Below, one piece after another: positions 1 through 8,450 of a stretch of 64,000 nucleotides of DNA. Each line of letters opens with the position of its first letter. Within the stretch, counting starts at the first letter, position 1. Both the position numbers and the translations under genes were made by a program. This DNA is from Croceicoccus hydrothermalis (lineage in GTDB: Bacteria; Pseudomonadota; Alphaproteobacteria; Sphingomonadales; Sphingomonadaceae): contig NZ_JAIQCI010000001.1 in the NCBI RefSeq assembly GCF_022378335.1, positions 1-64,000 on the forward strand, given 5' to 3'. Below the pieces are notes generated by a model. That model was given only the letters and a program-made list of their open reading frames with translations, was not told the origin of the DNA and did not search any database.

Positions 1-120
1 CCGCCTAAACATCAATTCCCAGACGAGGCCCAAGCTCCGCTAATTTACGCAGCTAGGTGTGCCAAATGTTCTGACGACGGACACAGCTCAAACATTTACC
101 ACGAGATAGCCAATGTTCTG
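1..120. other. left edge, no gene recognised
   Basis: I see no convincing gene here. The related strings CCAAATGTTCTG (from 62) and CCAATGTTCTGG (from 110) form a short imperfect direct repeat. AACATT and AATGTT form a short inverted repeat just before the repeat copy that begins at 121. The stretch may be the upstream control region of the nucleotidyltransferase-HEPN gene or an end of an older insertion, but nothing in it decides between these. Confidence 0.3.
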
Positions 121-261
121 GAGAAAGCCTCGGGACGCTTCCCCTATCCATATCAGGTCGTCAAACTGTATCCGGTCCTGCCCGGGTGGTCGGCGCTGTG
201 TCCAGGTGCTTGCACTAAGGGTGCCGGCGGTTGTTTCCAAGCGACTTCTCAACGCCCGGGC
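121..261 (+). repeat. diverged copy A of a structured-RNA-like repeat
   Basis: This stretch matches the element upstream of the sigma-factor gene (1518-1641). A 14-base identity, CCGGGTGGTCGGCG, lies at 182-195 here and at 1559-1572 there. A 9-base identity, TGTCCAGGT, lies at 199-207 and 1577-1585. Then come CTAA(A)GG, CGGCG, TGTTTCC-AAGC and TTCTCA in the same order. Possible pairings are GAGAA (121-125) with TTCTC (246-250), CGCTT (136-140) with AAGCG (239-243), and GCCCGGG (180-186) with CCCGGGC (255-261). The outer stem is interrupted more than in copy B, so this copy looks more eroded. It ends 65 bases before the start codon of the next gene. Confidence 0.6.
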
Positions 262-326
262 AGGGCTATCCATTGAGCAGCGGAGTCTTCGGCGATACAG
301 TCAGGGCATCTGCCGACAGGACAACT

Positions 327-1244
327 ATGCGCGTCGACCTCGATCATCTTCCCGAAGTACAACAAGCAGAACTTGCACGCGTCCGCGAGACGTTGATGAC
401 CGAATTCTCGCGGGCGATTTCCGGCGCGACCCAGCCGTGGAAGCGCAATGGGCGTATCCTCAAGATCATCTTGTTCGGCAGCTATGCACGCGACGACTGG
501 GTCGATGAGCCGGACAATGGGTATCAGTCGGATTTCGATTTGCTGATCATCGTCAATCACGAAAGCCTGACCGACATCGCCGACTATTGGTACATCGCCG
601 AGGACAAAATACTGCATGACCCGACGGTCGGTCGCCCGGTCAATATAATCGTACACACGCTGCAGGAGGTTAATCAGGCGCTCGAACGCGGTGAGTATTT
701 TTGGGTCGATATCGTCCGCGACGGAATAGTGGTTTATGAACTGCCGAACCACGCCCTGACTGCGCCCCAGCCACTAGCACCAACCGATGCGTATGAGATG
801 GCGAAACGGTATTTTGACGAAAAAATTGTTTCGTTGGGCGAATGGATCGAACTGGCTGAAATGGCTTTTAGCAAAGGGGCATCGGGCTCATGGCAAAACA
901 AAGCTGCCTTCAATTTTCATCAGGCTACGGAAACGGCCTACGCATGCTTTCTATTGGTCCGCACACTCTACTTCCCCCGCTCGCACAATATTAAATTCCT
1001 GCGTTCTCTGGCGGAGGACAAGGAGCCCCGGCTGATCGAGGCGTGGTCGCGTGGATCGAGGGCTGACCGCAGACGGTTCGAGCTTTTGAAACGCGCCTAT
1101 GTCGAAGCACGTTATTCGGCGAGTTACGAAATAGGTGCCGAGGATCTTGAGGCTATCTCCGCATCGGTGAGACAGCTTCGTGAAATCGTCGAAGCGGTCT
1201 GCCGCGATCACCTCGACCTGCTGCGGCGCGACGCCCAACATTGA
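327..1244 (+). CDS. nucleotidyltransferase-HEPN fusion protein
   Basis: The 305-residue protein joins an N-terminal MNT-type nucleotidyltransferase to a C-terminal HEPN domain. The nucleotidyltransferase signature is GSYAR at residues 51-55 with the metal-binding acidic pair SDFD at 68-71. The gap between them is longer than the usual 9-10 residues. Residues from about 155 form the helical HEPN part, with an ARYSASYEI segment near the end. I do not see a clear R-x4-6-H RNase motif, so toxin RNase activity is doubtful. In MNT/HEPN pairs one partner nucleotidylates the other, and here they are on one chain. The ATG at 327 is preferred over upstream in-frame starts because ACAGGA precedes it at 6 bases. 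It stands alone in the accessory region. Confidence 0.75.
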   Translation: MRVDLDHLPEVQQAELARVRETLMTEFSRAISGATQPWKRNGRILKIILFGSYARDDWVDEPDNGYQSDFDLLIIVNHESLTDIADYWYIAEDKILHDPTVGRPVNIIVHTLQEVNQALERGEYFWVDIVRDGIVVYELPNHALTAPQPLAPTDAYEMAKRYFDEKIVSLGEWIELAEMAFSKGASGSWQNKAAFNFHQATETAYACFLLVRTLYFPRSHNIKFLRSLAEDKEPRLIEAWSRGSRADRRRFELLKRAYVEARYSASYEIGAEDLEAISASVRQLREIVEAVCRDHLDLLRRDAQH

Positions 1245-1454
1245 GTCGGCGGTGGACAATCCGCCAAAGCCCAACGGAGCGCAGCATCGCTCACGCCGTC
1301 GTTCCCGTTAACCGCTCCTGCGCTCGCTCTGACTGAAAGGCGAAACAGCAGTTATCACTCAACTGGCGCGAGAGACCTTTTATTCGCTGCACTTCAATTT
1401 GTAGCAACCGCTCCGCAGTTTACTTCACTTTTTATCTGAATTGATTGTCACAGC
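1245..1454. other. intergenic, nothing recognised
   Basis: This is the AT-richer gap between the nucleotidyltransferase-HEPN gene and the putative promoter of the sigma-factor leader. I see no coding sequence and no clear terminator hairpin followed by a T-run. Confidence 0.4.
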
Positions 1455-1480
1455 TTGAACTATGGCAAAGTCGGTATAGT
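1455..1480 (+). promoter_or_regulatory. putative promoter of the fecI leader
   Basis: TTGAAC at 1455-1460 and TATAGT at 1475-1480 resemble -35 and -10 elements, although the 14-base spacer is shorter than normal. Transcription from this -10 would begin at about 1486, directly before the first strong hairpin of the structured element. The position is the main support, and the short spacer lowers confidence. Confidence 0.35.
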
Positions 1481-1485
1481 CTAGC

Positions 1486-1647
1486 GACGCGCCGCAATTA
1501 GGGCGGCGCCGAGGCGTGAGAACCTCGCTTGGGACAAGTCACCGGTTGCTTTCTGCGGCCGGGTGGTCGGCGTGCATGTCCAGGTCGTGCGCGGCTAAAG
1601 GCGTCGGCGCGTGTTTTCCCAAGCACGTTCTCATCACCCGGCTTTTT
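1486..1647 (+). ncRNA. candidate structured leader RNA or small RNA upstream of fecI (copy B)
   Basis: Several perfect pairings are visible. GCGCCGC (1489-1495) pairs with GCGGCGC (1503-1509). TGAGAAC (1517-1523) pairs with GTTCTCA (1627-1633). GCTTGGGA (1527-1534) pairs with TCCCAAGC (1617-1624). CCGGGTG (1559-1565) can pair with CACCCGG (1635-1641), which would cross the second stem as a pseudoknot. The last pairing is followed by C and TTTTT (1643-1647), so a 160-nt RNA could end there, or the stretch could be a switchable leader of the sigma gene that starts at 1721. A diverged copy at 121-261 keeps the core and replaces the last pairing with a different complementary pair. I recognise no known riboswitch consensus. 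Confidence 0.5.
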
Positions 1648-1707
1648 AAAGGCCGAGCCTCGCCTGCGGAGGCCGGTCGATGGATAAAGCTGCAATTTTT
1701 GATGATC

Positions 1708-1729
1708 GGGAGGGACGGCGTTGCCGTCC
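1708..1729 (+). promoter_or_regulatory. ribosome-binding site of fecI inside a hairpin
   Basis: GGGAGGG at 1708-1714 is the only good Shine-Dalgarno sequence for the sigma-factor gene and decides for the TTG start at 1721 (6-base spacing). The ATG at 1739 has no such site. GGACGGC (1713-1719) pairs perfectly with GCCGTCC (1723-1729) around a GTT loop, so the start codon and the end of the ribosome-binding site lie in the hairpin. This could hold translation low until the hairpin opens. Confidence 0.5.
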
Positions 1730-2302
1730 AAACCTGACATGCGGATGAACCCGGCCGAGACCAAGCGTCTTGACGCGCCGGAAGCGGACGCCAGTGGCAA
1801 GGAGGCTCGGCAGAAGCCGGATGCGGCAACGCTTTATGCCACCGAAGCGCCGCGCCTACATCGTTTTTTCCGGCGACGCACCGCCTGCCCCGACGAAGCG
1901 CAGGACCTCGTACAGGAGACCTTCACCCGAGTAATTGGACATGACGTACCAACAACGCTCCGTAATCCCAGCGGTTATCTGACCCGCATCGCCCAGAATC
2001 TTTTGCGTGACCGGGCAAAAGTCGCGCGGCGGCGTTCAGCCGATCTACACTTCTCCTACGAAGGCGACCTTCCCTCCGGCACCGACCCGGTTCATCTGCT
2101 CGAGGTGCGGAACATGCTTGACTGGCTCGAGGCCGCCATGCTGGAGCTTCCTGTCACCACACGGGAGGTTTTCATGGCGCACCGCCTCGAGGGGCTTACC
2201 TATGCCGAGATCGCCGGCCGCAGCGGCCTAACCATCAAGCAGGTCGAGAAGGCGATCGCCCGTGCCCTGGTCGTACTCGACCGCGCACTGGGCCCGCGCT
2301 GA
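1721..2302 (+). CDS. fecI: ECF RNA polymerase sigma factor, FecI type
   Basis: The 193-residue protein has sigma-70 region 2 at about residues 35-100 (core-binding motif DEAQDLVQETF, then YLTRIAQNLLRDRAK) and region 4 at about 135-190 (MAHRLEGLTYAEIAGRSG, a helix-turn-helix). It would direct RNA polymerase to genes of the lasso uptake arm when released by the FecR protein encoded next. The fecR ATG overlaps its stop codon (TGATG), so the two are probably translationally coupled. FecI-FecR-receptor triplets beside lasso isopeptidase genes are typical of sphingomonads. The start is TTG behind a GGGAGGG site. The upstream leader is structured. Confidence 0.88.
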   Translation: MPSKPDMRMNPAETKRLDAPEADASGKEARQKPDAATLYATEAPRLHRFFRRRTACPDEAQDLVQETFTRVIGHDVPTTLRNPSGYLTRIAQNLLRDRAKVARRRSADLHFSYEGDLPSGTDPVHLLEVRNMLDWLEAAMLELPVTTREVFMAHRLEGLTYAEIAGRSGLTIKQVEKAIARALVVLDRALGPR

Positions 2303-3318
2303 TGCCACCGCAACAGCCGAAATCTGGGCCGGGCGATGACGTGCGCCTGGCGGCCGCAGAATGGTTTGCGCGCATGCGAGGGCCCGATGCGGAACGTCAT
2401 CGCGCCGAATTCGAGACCTGGTACCGCGCCCATTCCGCTCATGCAGCCGCCTATGACCGAATGGGACTGCGCTGGGATCAAAGCGGACTTGTCGGCCACA
2501 CCCCATCAGGCCGGGCGCGACAAGGCTTGCCCGAAGCGCCACAGCGGCGCTTTCCGGTCCGTGCACTCGCTCTCGTGGCCTCGGCCGCCGCGATCATAGT
2601 CGTCGTTACATTGCTTCTTTCAGCGCGCGGCAACGTCCCCATGCAAGACCCTGGCCCCCAAGTTACAAACAACAACACGTCGGTCGAAACTCCCAGAGGG
2701 GATATCCGACGCATGAGGCTTCCCGATGGCTCGGTCGTCACGCTTGATAGCGACAGCCGCATTGTCGTCGCCTTCACATCTGGCGAACGGCGCCTTCGCC
2801 TAGTTGCCGGGCGCGCCCGGTTTGAAGTCGCGCATGAGGCCGACCGGCCTTTTATCGTCGCAGTGGGTGGCGGCGAGGTTGTTGCGACCGGCACCCGGTT
2901 CGACGTCTCGGTGATCGGGGGCAAGCCAAGCGTACGGCTGATCGAAGGATCGATCGAGGTTAGAAGACCAGCAACCTCGGCAGCGGCCGATACAGGGGCT
3001 TCCATGGTCCGGTTAAAGCCGGGACAGATGGCGCTGGTCGATACTCCTGCACCGGCCGAGCTTGCCCCGACGGCGGGTGAGCGCTGGGTGTCGGGAACAC
3101 TCAGCTTCGAGAATGCACCCCTTGCGGACGTGCTCGCCGAAGCCAATCGTTACGCTACCCGCCAGGTTCGGCTCGGTGATCCCTCGCTCGGTTCGCTGCG
3201 CTTTACCGGCGGCTTTCGTGCCGGCAATCCCGACCAGCTGGCCAAGGCGCTGGCCTCCGGCTTTGAACTGCGTATTGACCGGGGCCCGGACGGCGATCTG
3301 GTGCTTGCCAGGCCCTAA
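2302..3318 (+). CDS. fecR: FecR-family anti-sigma factor / signal transducer
   Basis: The 338-residue protein has a cytoplasmic DUF4880-type N-terminus (about residues 12-60, LAAAEWFARMRG and FETWYRAH), one membrane segment at about 87-108, and a periplasmic FecR domain at about 130-225 (LPDGSVVTLDSDSRIVV, GTRFDVSV, VRLIEGSIEV). A C-terminal DUF4974-like domain at about 265-330 (SGTLSFENAPLADVLAEANR) follows. In this family the protein holds the sigma factor inactive and releases it when the periplasmic part is touched by the N-terminal domain of a loaded TonB receptor. The next gene is such a receptor and has the needed STN domain. Confidence 0.9.
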   Translation: MPPQQPKSGPGDDVRLAAAEWFARMRGPDAERHRAEFETWYRAHSAHAAAYDRMGLRWDQSGLVGHTPSGRARQGLPEAPQRRFPVRALALVASAAAIIVVVTLLLSARGNVPMQDPGPQVTNNNTSVETPRGDIRRMRLPDGSVVTLDSDSRIVVAFTSGERRLRLVAGRARFEVAHEADRPFIVAVGGGEVVATGTRFDVSVIGGKPSVRLIEGSIEVRRPATSAAADTGASMVRLKPGQMALVDTPAPAELAPTAGERWVSGTLSFENAPLADVLAEANRYATRQVRLGDPSLGSLRFTGGFRAGNPDQLAKALASGFELRIDRGPDGDLVLARP

Positions 3319-3429
3319 GGCACAACGGCTCTCCAAAAAAAAAATTCGCGCACTCCGGGGGAAAGCCGCGCCGCTGTCGTCAGACACCCCAAGCGATCCG
3401 CATGGTGCGGGCGCTGGGGAGACAGCAGC

Positions 3430-6369
3430 ATGGGACGTGGCGGATATCAACTGGTTCAGATGGGCGTTTCGGCGGTCGCGTTGTGCATGGCGATGCCAGC
3501 CTGCGCACAGAGCAGCGAGCAGCAACACTATAACCTGCCCGCGCAGGATCTTTCGCGCTCGGTGCGCGCCGTCGTCGATCAGTCGGGCGCGACGATCGTT
3601 GCGCCAGCCGATCTGCTTGCGGGCCTGCGCGCACCCGCACTGCGCGGTGAGTTCACGCCTGAACAGGCGCTGGTTCGGCTGATCTCAGGGACGTCCCTGC
3701 GGATCGAACACGTCGGAAATGCCCTTGTGCTTCAGCGTGACCCGGCTGACGTCGGTCAGGACACGGCGGCATCCAATGCCGCTGACAATGAAATTCTCGT
3801 CACCGGAACGCGCATTCGCGGGCGCGCACCGGCGGGCGCTGCCGTCACCACGATCGATCGCAGCGATATCGAGCAGAGCGGCTATGCGACAACCCAAGAA
3901 ATCCTGCAGGCGCTTCCACAGAATTTCGGCGGCGGCCCGAATGAGACCACCATCGAGACCAATCGCGGCAATGCCTCGCTCAATCAGAATTATGGGTCCG
4001 GGGTCAATCTCCGCGGTCTCGGCACCGGCTCAACGCTTGTCCTGCTCAATGGAGAACGCCCTCCCATGGCGGGTTTCGCAGGCGTCTTTACCGATCTATC
4101 GATGATTCCCACGATCGCTATCCAGCGCATCGAAGTCCTGCCTGACGGCGCCTCGGCGCTATACGGATCCGATGCGGTAGCGGGCGTTGTCAACATCATT
4201 CCGCGAAGTCAGTTCGAAGGGATTGAGACCACCGCGCGCTACGGACTTGCCGATGGCTTTGATGAAATTCAGGCAGGTGCCATCGGCGGCAAGCGCTGGG
4301 ACACTGGCAGTATCGTACTTGCCTATGATTACTACCGGCGCAGCCGCCTCGCGGTCGCAGACCGACCCTATATCAGCGAAGATTTGCGCCGCTTCGGCGG
4401 CGGCGATTATCGGGCCAACTATGCCAATCCGGGCACGATCGTTGCCGGCGGCCAGACCTTTGCAATTCCGGCGGGGCAGGATGGTAGCAATCTCTCGGCC
4501 TCCGATCTCGTGGCGGGAACGCAAAACGTACAGGACCAATGGCTTGGCGCAGACGCGCTGCCGTTTCAGGAGCGTCATGCGCTGTTCGCCGCCGCGCGCC
4601 AGGAACTCATGCCAGGCGTGGAATTTTATGCGCAGGCATTATTCGGCAGCCGGCGATTTGACAGGCATCTGCGTGCCTCAAGCAATAATGCACTACGCAC
4701 CGTACCGATTACCAACCCATTCTATGTCGACCCGGTTGGCACGAACCTGCCGATCCAGGTGCGCTACAATTTCGTAGAGGATCTCGGACCAGAATCGCTT
4801 CGCGGAAAGTCGGAAGCGCTCGGCGCCAGTTCGGGGCTTCGGCTCGATGTAGGACAATGGTCGTTTGATGCGCATGCGACCTATGGCACGCAACGCGAAA
4901 ACTCGGTGTTCTATAATCGGGTCAATACGGCGCGCCTCGCCGCGGCCCTCGCGGACACGGATCCTGCGACAGCCTATAACCTGCTTGGAGACGGAGCGAA
5001 CACCGACCCGGCAACGATTGAATCGATCCGAGGCAGCACCAGCGACAGCGGGCGCTACACCATGCTATCGGGACTTGCGCGCGCCGATGGCCCTCTATTC
5101 CAGCTGCCAGGCGGCGATGCCCGGCTCGCGCTGGGAGGCGAATATCGGTACGAACGATTTCGGGACAGACCCGCAATCAGCGATACAACGACGCTGACCC
5201 CCGTCGAACTTGCACCGACGCCGATGCCTGATCCGCGGAGGGTCACCGCCGGCTATGCCGAGCTTCTGCTGCCGCTGGCGGCTCCGGAACTCGGCCTTGC
5301 GGGATTACACCGGCTCGATCTGTCGGCGGCGGTTCGTTACGAGCACTACAGCGACTTCGGCGATACGACCAATCCCAAACTGGGGCTTTCCTGGCAGCCC
5401 TTTGAAAGCCTGACATTGCGCGGAACCTGGGGCACCTCGTTTCGGGCGCCGACCTTCAATGACCTGCGCCCCGATCTTGCAACACCGCTCCAGTTCGCAA
5501 TCGGTCTCACTGACCCGGCATCCGACACCGGGCTGACCTATGCTCTGATCCTGCGGGGGACGGTGCCCGATCTGGGTCCGGAACGCGCAACCAGCTGGAC
5601 CGCAGGATTTGATCTGGAACCAGATTTCATGCCCGGCCTGACTGCGCGGTTGACCTATTTCGACATCGATTATCGCGACAGGATCGCGAGCCCCGCTTCC
5701 GAAACGCTCAACTTTCTCATCAACCGGGCGACCTATGCCTCGATCATTGATGCGCCCGCAGACCCGGCGATAGTCGCGGCCTATTTCTCGGGACCGGGCT
5801 ACGTCGCGTTGTACCCGATTACCGCCTCCCAGGTCACGACGATCATCGATTCGCGTACGCAGAACCTCGCAAGCCAGCATCTCAACGGCTTTGATTTCGA
5901 TCTCGCCTATCAGGGCAAGTTTTACGACGGTGCGTTTGAAGTGGGCGTAGGCGGCAGTTGGCTGATCGGATTCCGCCAGGCGCTGACCGACGACGCACCG
6001 GAAGTCGACATTCTGGATACGCTCGGCAACCCTGTCGATCTGCGTCTCCGCGGCCGCGCGAGCTATTCCGGCCCGCAATTCGGCGCGTCACTGTTCGTGA
6101 ACTATGTCGATGGCTATGAGAACCGTACAGGCGCGGAGCCGCAACAGGTCGATGCCTGGGTCACCGTGGACGCTCGGATCAGCTACCGGCTTGCTGCAGA
6201 AAAAGGCCCGCTTGCCGGGACGGCCATTGCCCTGAGCGCGAGCAATCTGTTTGACAATGATCCACCGTTCACGGTCAATAATCTCGGGCTGACGACGATC
6301 GGCTACGATCCGGAGAATGCCAGCCCTCAAGGACGGGTCGTCGCGCTACAGGTGACCAAATCATGGTGA
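3430..6369 (+). CDS. TonB-dependent outer-membrane receptor with STN domain, probable lasso-peptide importer
   Basis: This is a 979-residue outer-membrane receptor. Residues 1-27 form a signal peptide ending CAQ. Residues about 33-100 are an STN (secretin/TonB N-terminal) domain, typical of transducing receptors that signal to FecR. A TonB-box-like EILVTGTRI and the plug domain follow to about 260, with VNLRGLG and ALYGSDAVAGVVNI. The rest is the 22-strand barrel, ending in W. Gene order places it between fecR and an isopeptidase, so the likely cargo is the lasso peptide encoded on the opposite strand. The cargo is inferred from context only. The 111-bp gap after fecR holds an A-run and a GGGGAGA ribosome-binding site. 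Confidence 0.88.
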   Translation: MGRGGYQLVQMGVSAVALCMAMPACAQSSEQQHYNLPAQDLSRSVRAVVDQSGATIVAPADLLAGLRAPALRGEFTPEQALVRLISGTSLRIEHVGNALVLQRDPADVGQDTAASNAADNEILVTGTRIRGRAPAGAAVTTIDRSDIEQSGYATTQEILQALPQNFGGGPNETTIETNRGNASLNQNYGSGVNLRGLGTGSTLVLLNGERPPMAGFAGVFTDLSMIPTIAIQRIEVLPDGASALYGSDAVAGVVNIIPRSQFEGIETTARYGLADGFDEIQAGAIGGKRWDTGSIVLAYDYYRRSRLAVADRPYISEDLRRFGGGDYRANYANPGTIVAGGQTFAIPAGQDGSNLSASDLVAGTQNVQDQWLGADALPFQERHALFAAARQELMPGVEFYAQALFGSRRFDRHLRASSNNALRTVPITNPFYVDPVGTNLPIQVRYNFVEDLGPESLRGKSEALGASSGLRLDVGQWSFDAHATYGTQRENSVFYNRVNTARLAAALADTDPATAYNLLGDGANTDPATIESIRGSTSDSGRYTMLSGLARADGPLFQLPGGDARLALGGEYRYERFRDRPAISDTTTLTPVELAPTPMPDPRRVTAGYAELLLPLAAPELGLAGLHRLDLSAAVRYEHYSDFGDTTNPKLGLSWQPFESLTLRGTWGTSFRAPTFNDLRPDLATPLQFAIGLTDPASDTGLTYALILRGTVPDLGPERATSWTAGFDLEPDFMPGLTARLTYFDIDYRDRIASPASETLNFLINRATYASIIDAPADPAIVAAYFSGPGYVALYPITASQVTTIIDSRTQNLASQHLNGFDFDLAYQGKFYDGAFEVGVGGSWLIGFRQALTDDAPEVDILDTLGNPVDLRLRGRASYSGPQFGASLFVNYVDGYENRTGAEPQQVDAWVTVDARISYRLAAEKGPLAGTAIALSASNLFDNDPPFTVNNLGLTTIGYDPENASPQGRVVALQVTKSW

Positions 6370-8450
6370 TGCTGGGAGCCCTTCTTTGGGCAACGGCAAG
6401 CCAGTTCGTACCGCCGGCCATGTCCTGCCGCGAGCGATTACAGCCACCAAACGGTGTAGAGACGCCCACGCCACGCGCAGTGACGGCGGACGACATCATC
6501 GAATTGCGCGACTTCGGGGATCCCTGGCAGAATCCGTCGATGGACAGCCCTTTCGCGCTTTCGCCGGACGGGCGCCACATTGCCATTGCGCTGCGCCGCG
6601 CCAACGTCGCGGGTAATGACTATTGCTATGGCATCATGCTTATTTCGCTCGAAGATGACACATGGCAGCTCCTCGACGCAGGCGGCGAACCGATAATCAT
6701 GAGCAGCGATTATTTCGGACGAGCCGACAAAGTAAACGGGACCGTGACCAGTCCGCCGCTTGCCTGGTCGCCCGATGGCAAGTGGATCGCCTATTTGCGG
6801 CGCGATCATGGAAGCACCCAAGTCTGGCGGGTGGGGGTGCAGGAAAAGTCAGCGCAACAGGTTACGCATGCGGCAGTCGATGTCCGTCGCTTCGCCTGGT
6901 CATCCGACGGTACTGCCATCCGCTTCACGACCCGTCCCGGCATATTGGACGCGGAAGCCGCCATCATGGCGGAAGGCCGAAGCGGCTATCTCTTTGATGA
7001 TCGCTTCTGGCCGCTAAGCGCGGACCGACCTCTTCCGCGGGAAACTGTGCCGTATGTCGAGCAAACCATCGACCTCGCAACGGGAGTGGTGAGCAAGGCT
7101 CAGCCTTCGTCCACGCGCCCTGCGGGCAAGGACAATGCCATTGCCCGGCCCGGCGATCCGGACACGCTGGCCTGGCTCGAGCCCGAAGAGACAACGGCAT
7201 TTCTGACTTCCAAACGCCTCCACGCCAGTTTGCAAGGGCGCGAGGAGGTCTGTTCGGCAGCGGTCTGCACCGATGTTGCCGGTTTTTGGTGGGACCGCGA
7301 CGGCAGTATTCTTTTCCTTCATGACGAAAATTATGCCGGTGGCGGGCGGGTGACCCTCTACCGATGGAAACCCGGCCAATCGCCGCCAGTGCGGTTATGG
7401 CAGACCGATGCGCTCCTGATCGGCTGCGCACTTCTCCAGTCTTCACTGGTTTGCGCCGAGGAAGCTGCCGACCAGCCACGGAGGCTCGTGCGGGTTGCAG
7501 TCAGCGACGGCATGATAACCCCGGTATTTGATCCAAATCCCGAATGGACCACCATCCGCACCGGGCGGGTCGAAATGCTCAATGTCAAATCGGCTGACGG
7601 CGCGCCCGGCTTCGCCCGTCTCGTCCTGCCGCCCGGGCATCGGACCGACGAACGCCATCCGCTGGTCATCGTTCAATACACCAGCCGTGGATTTCTGCGT
7701 GGCGGGACGGGCGATGAATATCCGATACATTTGCTTGCAGAACGCGGCTATGCCGTGCTGAGCTTCCATAAGCCGCCGCAACCGGGGACGGAGCCGCCCT
7801 CACCCGATCTCGATAGCTTCGTGCGCCGCAACCTTGCCGGGCTTGCCGAGCGGCGCCGCAATTTCACCGCGCTGGAAGCCGCGATCGATGCCGCCATTTC
7901 GCGCGGCGTAATCGATCCCGAGCGCATCGCGATCACTGGCCTAAGCGACGGCGCAAGTACGGTTGCATATGCGCTCCTCCACAGCCAGCGATATGCAGCG
8001 GCGATCCTCAGCACCTGCTGTGATGAACCGAGTTTCACCCAGTATCTGTCGGGGCCCGCTTATGCGGCAGTCACCGAGAAATGGGGATATCCGGGCTATG
8101 GTGAGGTAGGCTTCTGGCCCGACTATTCGCTGGCGCAAGACGCGGCGAAAGCTGAACCCCCGCCCATCCTCATTCAGGCTTCCGATGAAGAATATCGCAT
8201 GGCGTTACAGACTGTAGCAGCGCTTCGCGCCGCGCGGCGACCGGTCGACATGTATGTCTTTCCCGACGAAATGCATGTGAAATGGCAGCCCGAACATCGC
8301 GCGGCGATCTATGCAAGGGGTATCGACTGGCTCGACTACTGGTTGCGCGGCAAAATGGATGACGACCCTGCCAAGAAAGAACAGTATCGCCGCTGGCATG
8401 CGCTTGCGGCCAGCGGTAGCGGCCGCAGCCCGGTTTCAGCTCGACCATGA
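6363..8450 (+). CDS. lasso-peptide isopeptidase, prolyl-oligopeptidase fold (AtxE type)
   Basis: The 695-residue protein has an N-terminal beta-propeller region and a C-terminal alpha/beta-hydrolase (S9) domain. The nucleophile is Ser528 in TGLSDGAS, the acid is probably Glu610 in SDEEY, and the base is His638 in DEMHVKW. A Ser-Glu-His set is what I recall for the astexin isopeptidase AtxE2. These enzymes cut the ring isopeptide bond of a lasso peptide and turn it into a linear peptide. The start codon overlaps the receptor stop by 7 bases, which implies coupled translation. A hydrophobic N-terminus suggests export. The last 15 bases overlap the convergent cyclase gene. Confidence 0.85.
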   Translation: MVMLGALLWATASQFVPPAMSCRERLQPPNGVETPTPRAVTADDIIELRDFGDPWQNPSMDSPFALSPDGRHIAIALRRANVAGNDYCYGIMLISLEDDTWQLLDAGGEPIIMSSDYFGRADKVNGTVTSPPLAWSPDGKWIAYLRRDHGSTQVWRVGVQEKSAQQVTHAAVDVRRFAWSSDGTAIRFTTRPGILDAEAAIMAEGRSGYLFDDRFWPLSADRPLPRETVPYVEQTIDLATGVVSKAQPSSTRPAGKDNAIARPGDPDTLAWLEPEETTAFLTSKRLHASLQGREEVCSAAVCTDVAGFWWDRDGSILFLHDENYAGGGRVTLYRWKPGQSPPVRLWQTDALLIGCALLQSSLVCAEEAADQPRRLVRVAVSDGMITPVFDPNPEWTTIRTGRVEMLNVKSADGAPGFARLVLPPGHRTDERHPLVIVQYTSRGFLRGGTGDEYPIHLLAERGYAVLSFHKPPQPGTEPPSPDLDSFVRRNLAGLAERRRNFTALEAAIDAAISRGVIDPERIAITGLSDGASTVAYALLHSQRYAAAILSTCCDEPSFTQYLSGPAYAAVTEKWGYPGYGEVGFWPDYSLAQDAAKAEPPPILIQASDEEYRMALQTVAALRAARRPVDMYVFPDEMHVKWQPEHRAAIYARGIDWLDYWLRGKMDDDPAKKEQYRRWHALAASGSGRSPVSARP

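Noticed and set aside
113-508. Small frames around the left edge, on both strands
   Set aside because: They overlap the repeat copy and the start of the nucleotidyltransferase gene, have no ribosome-binding sites and resemble no family.
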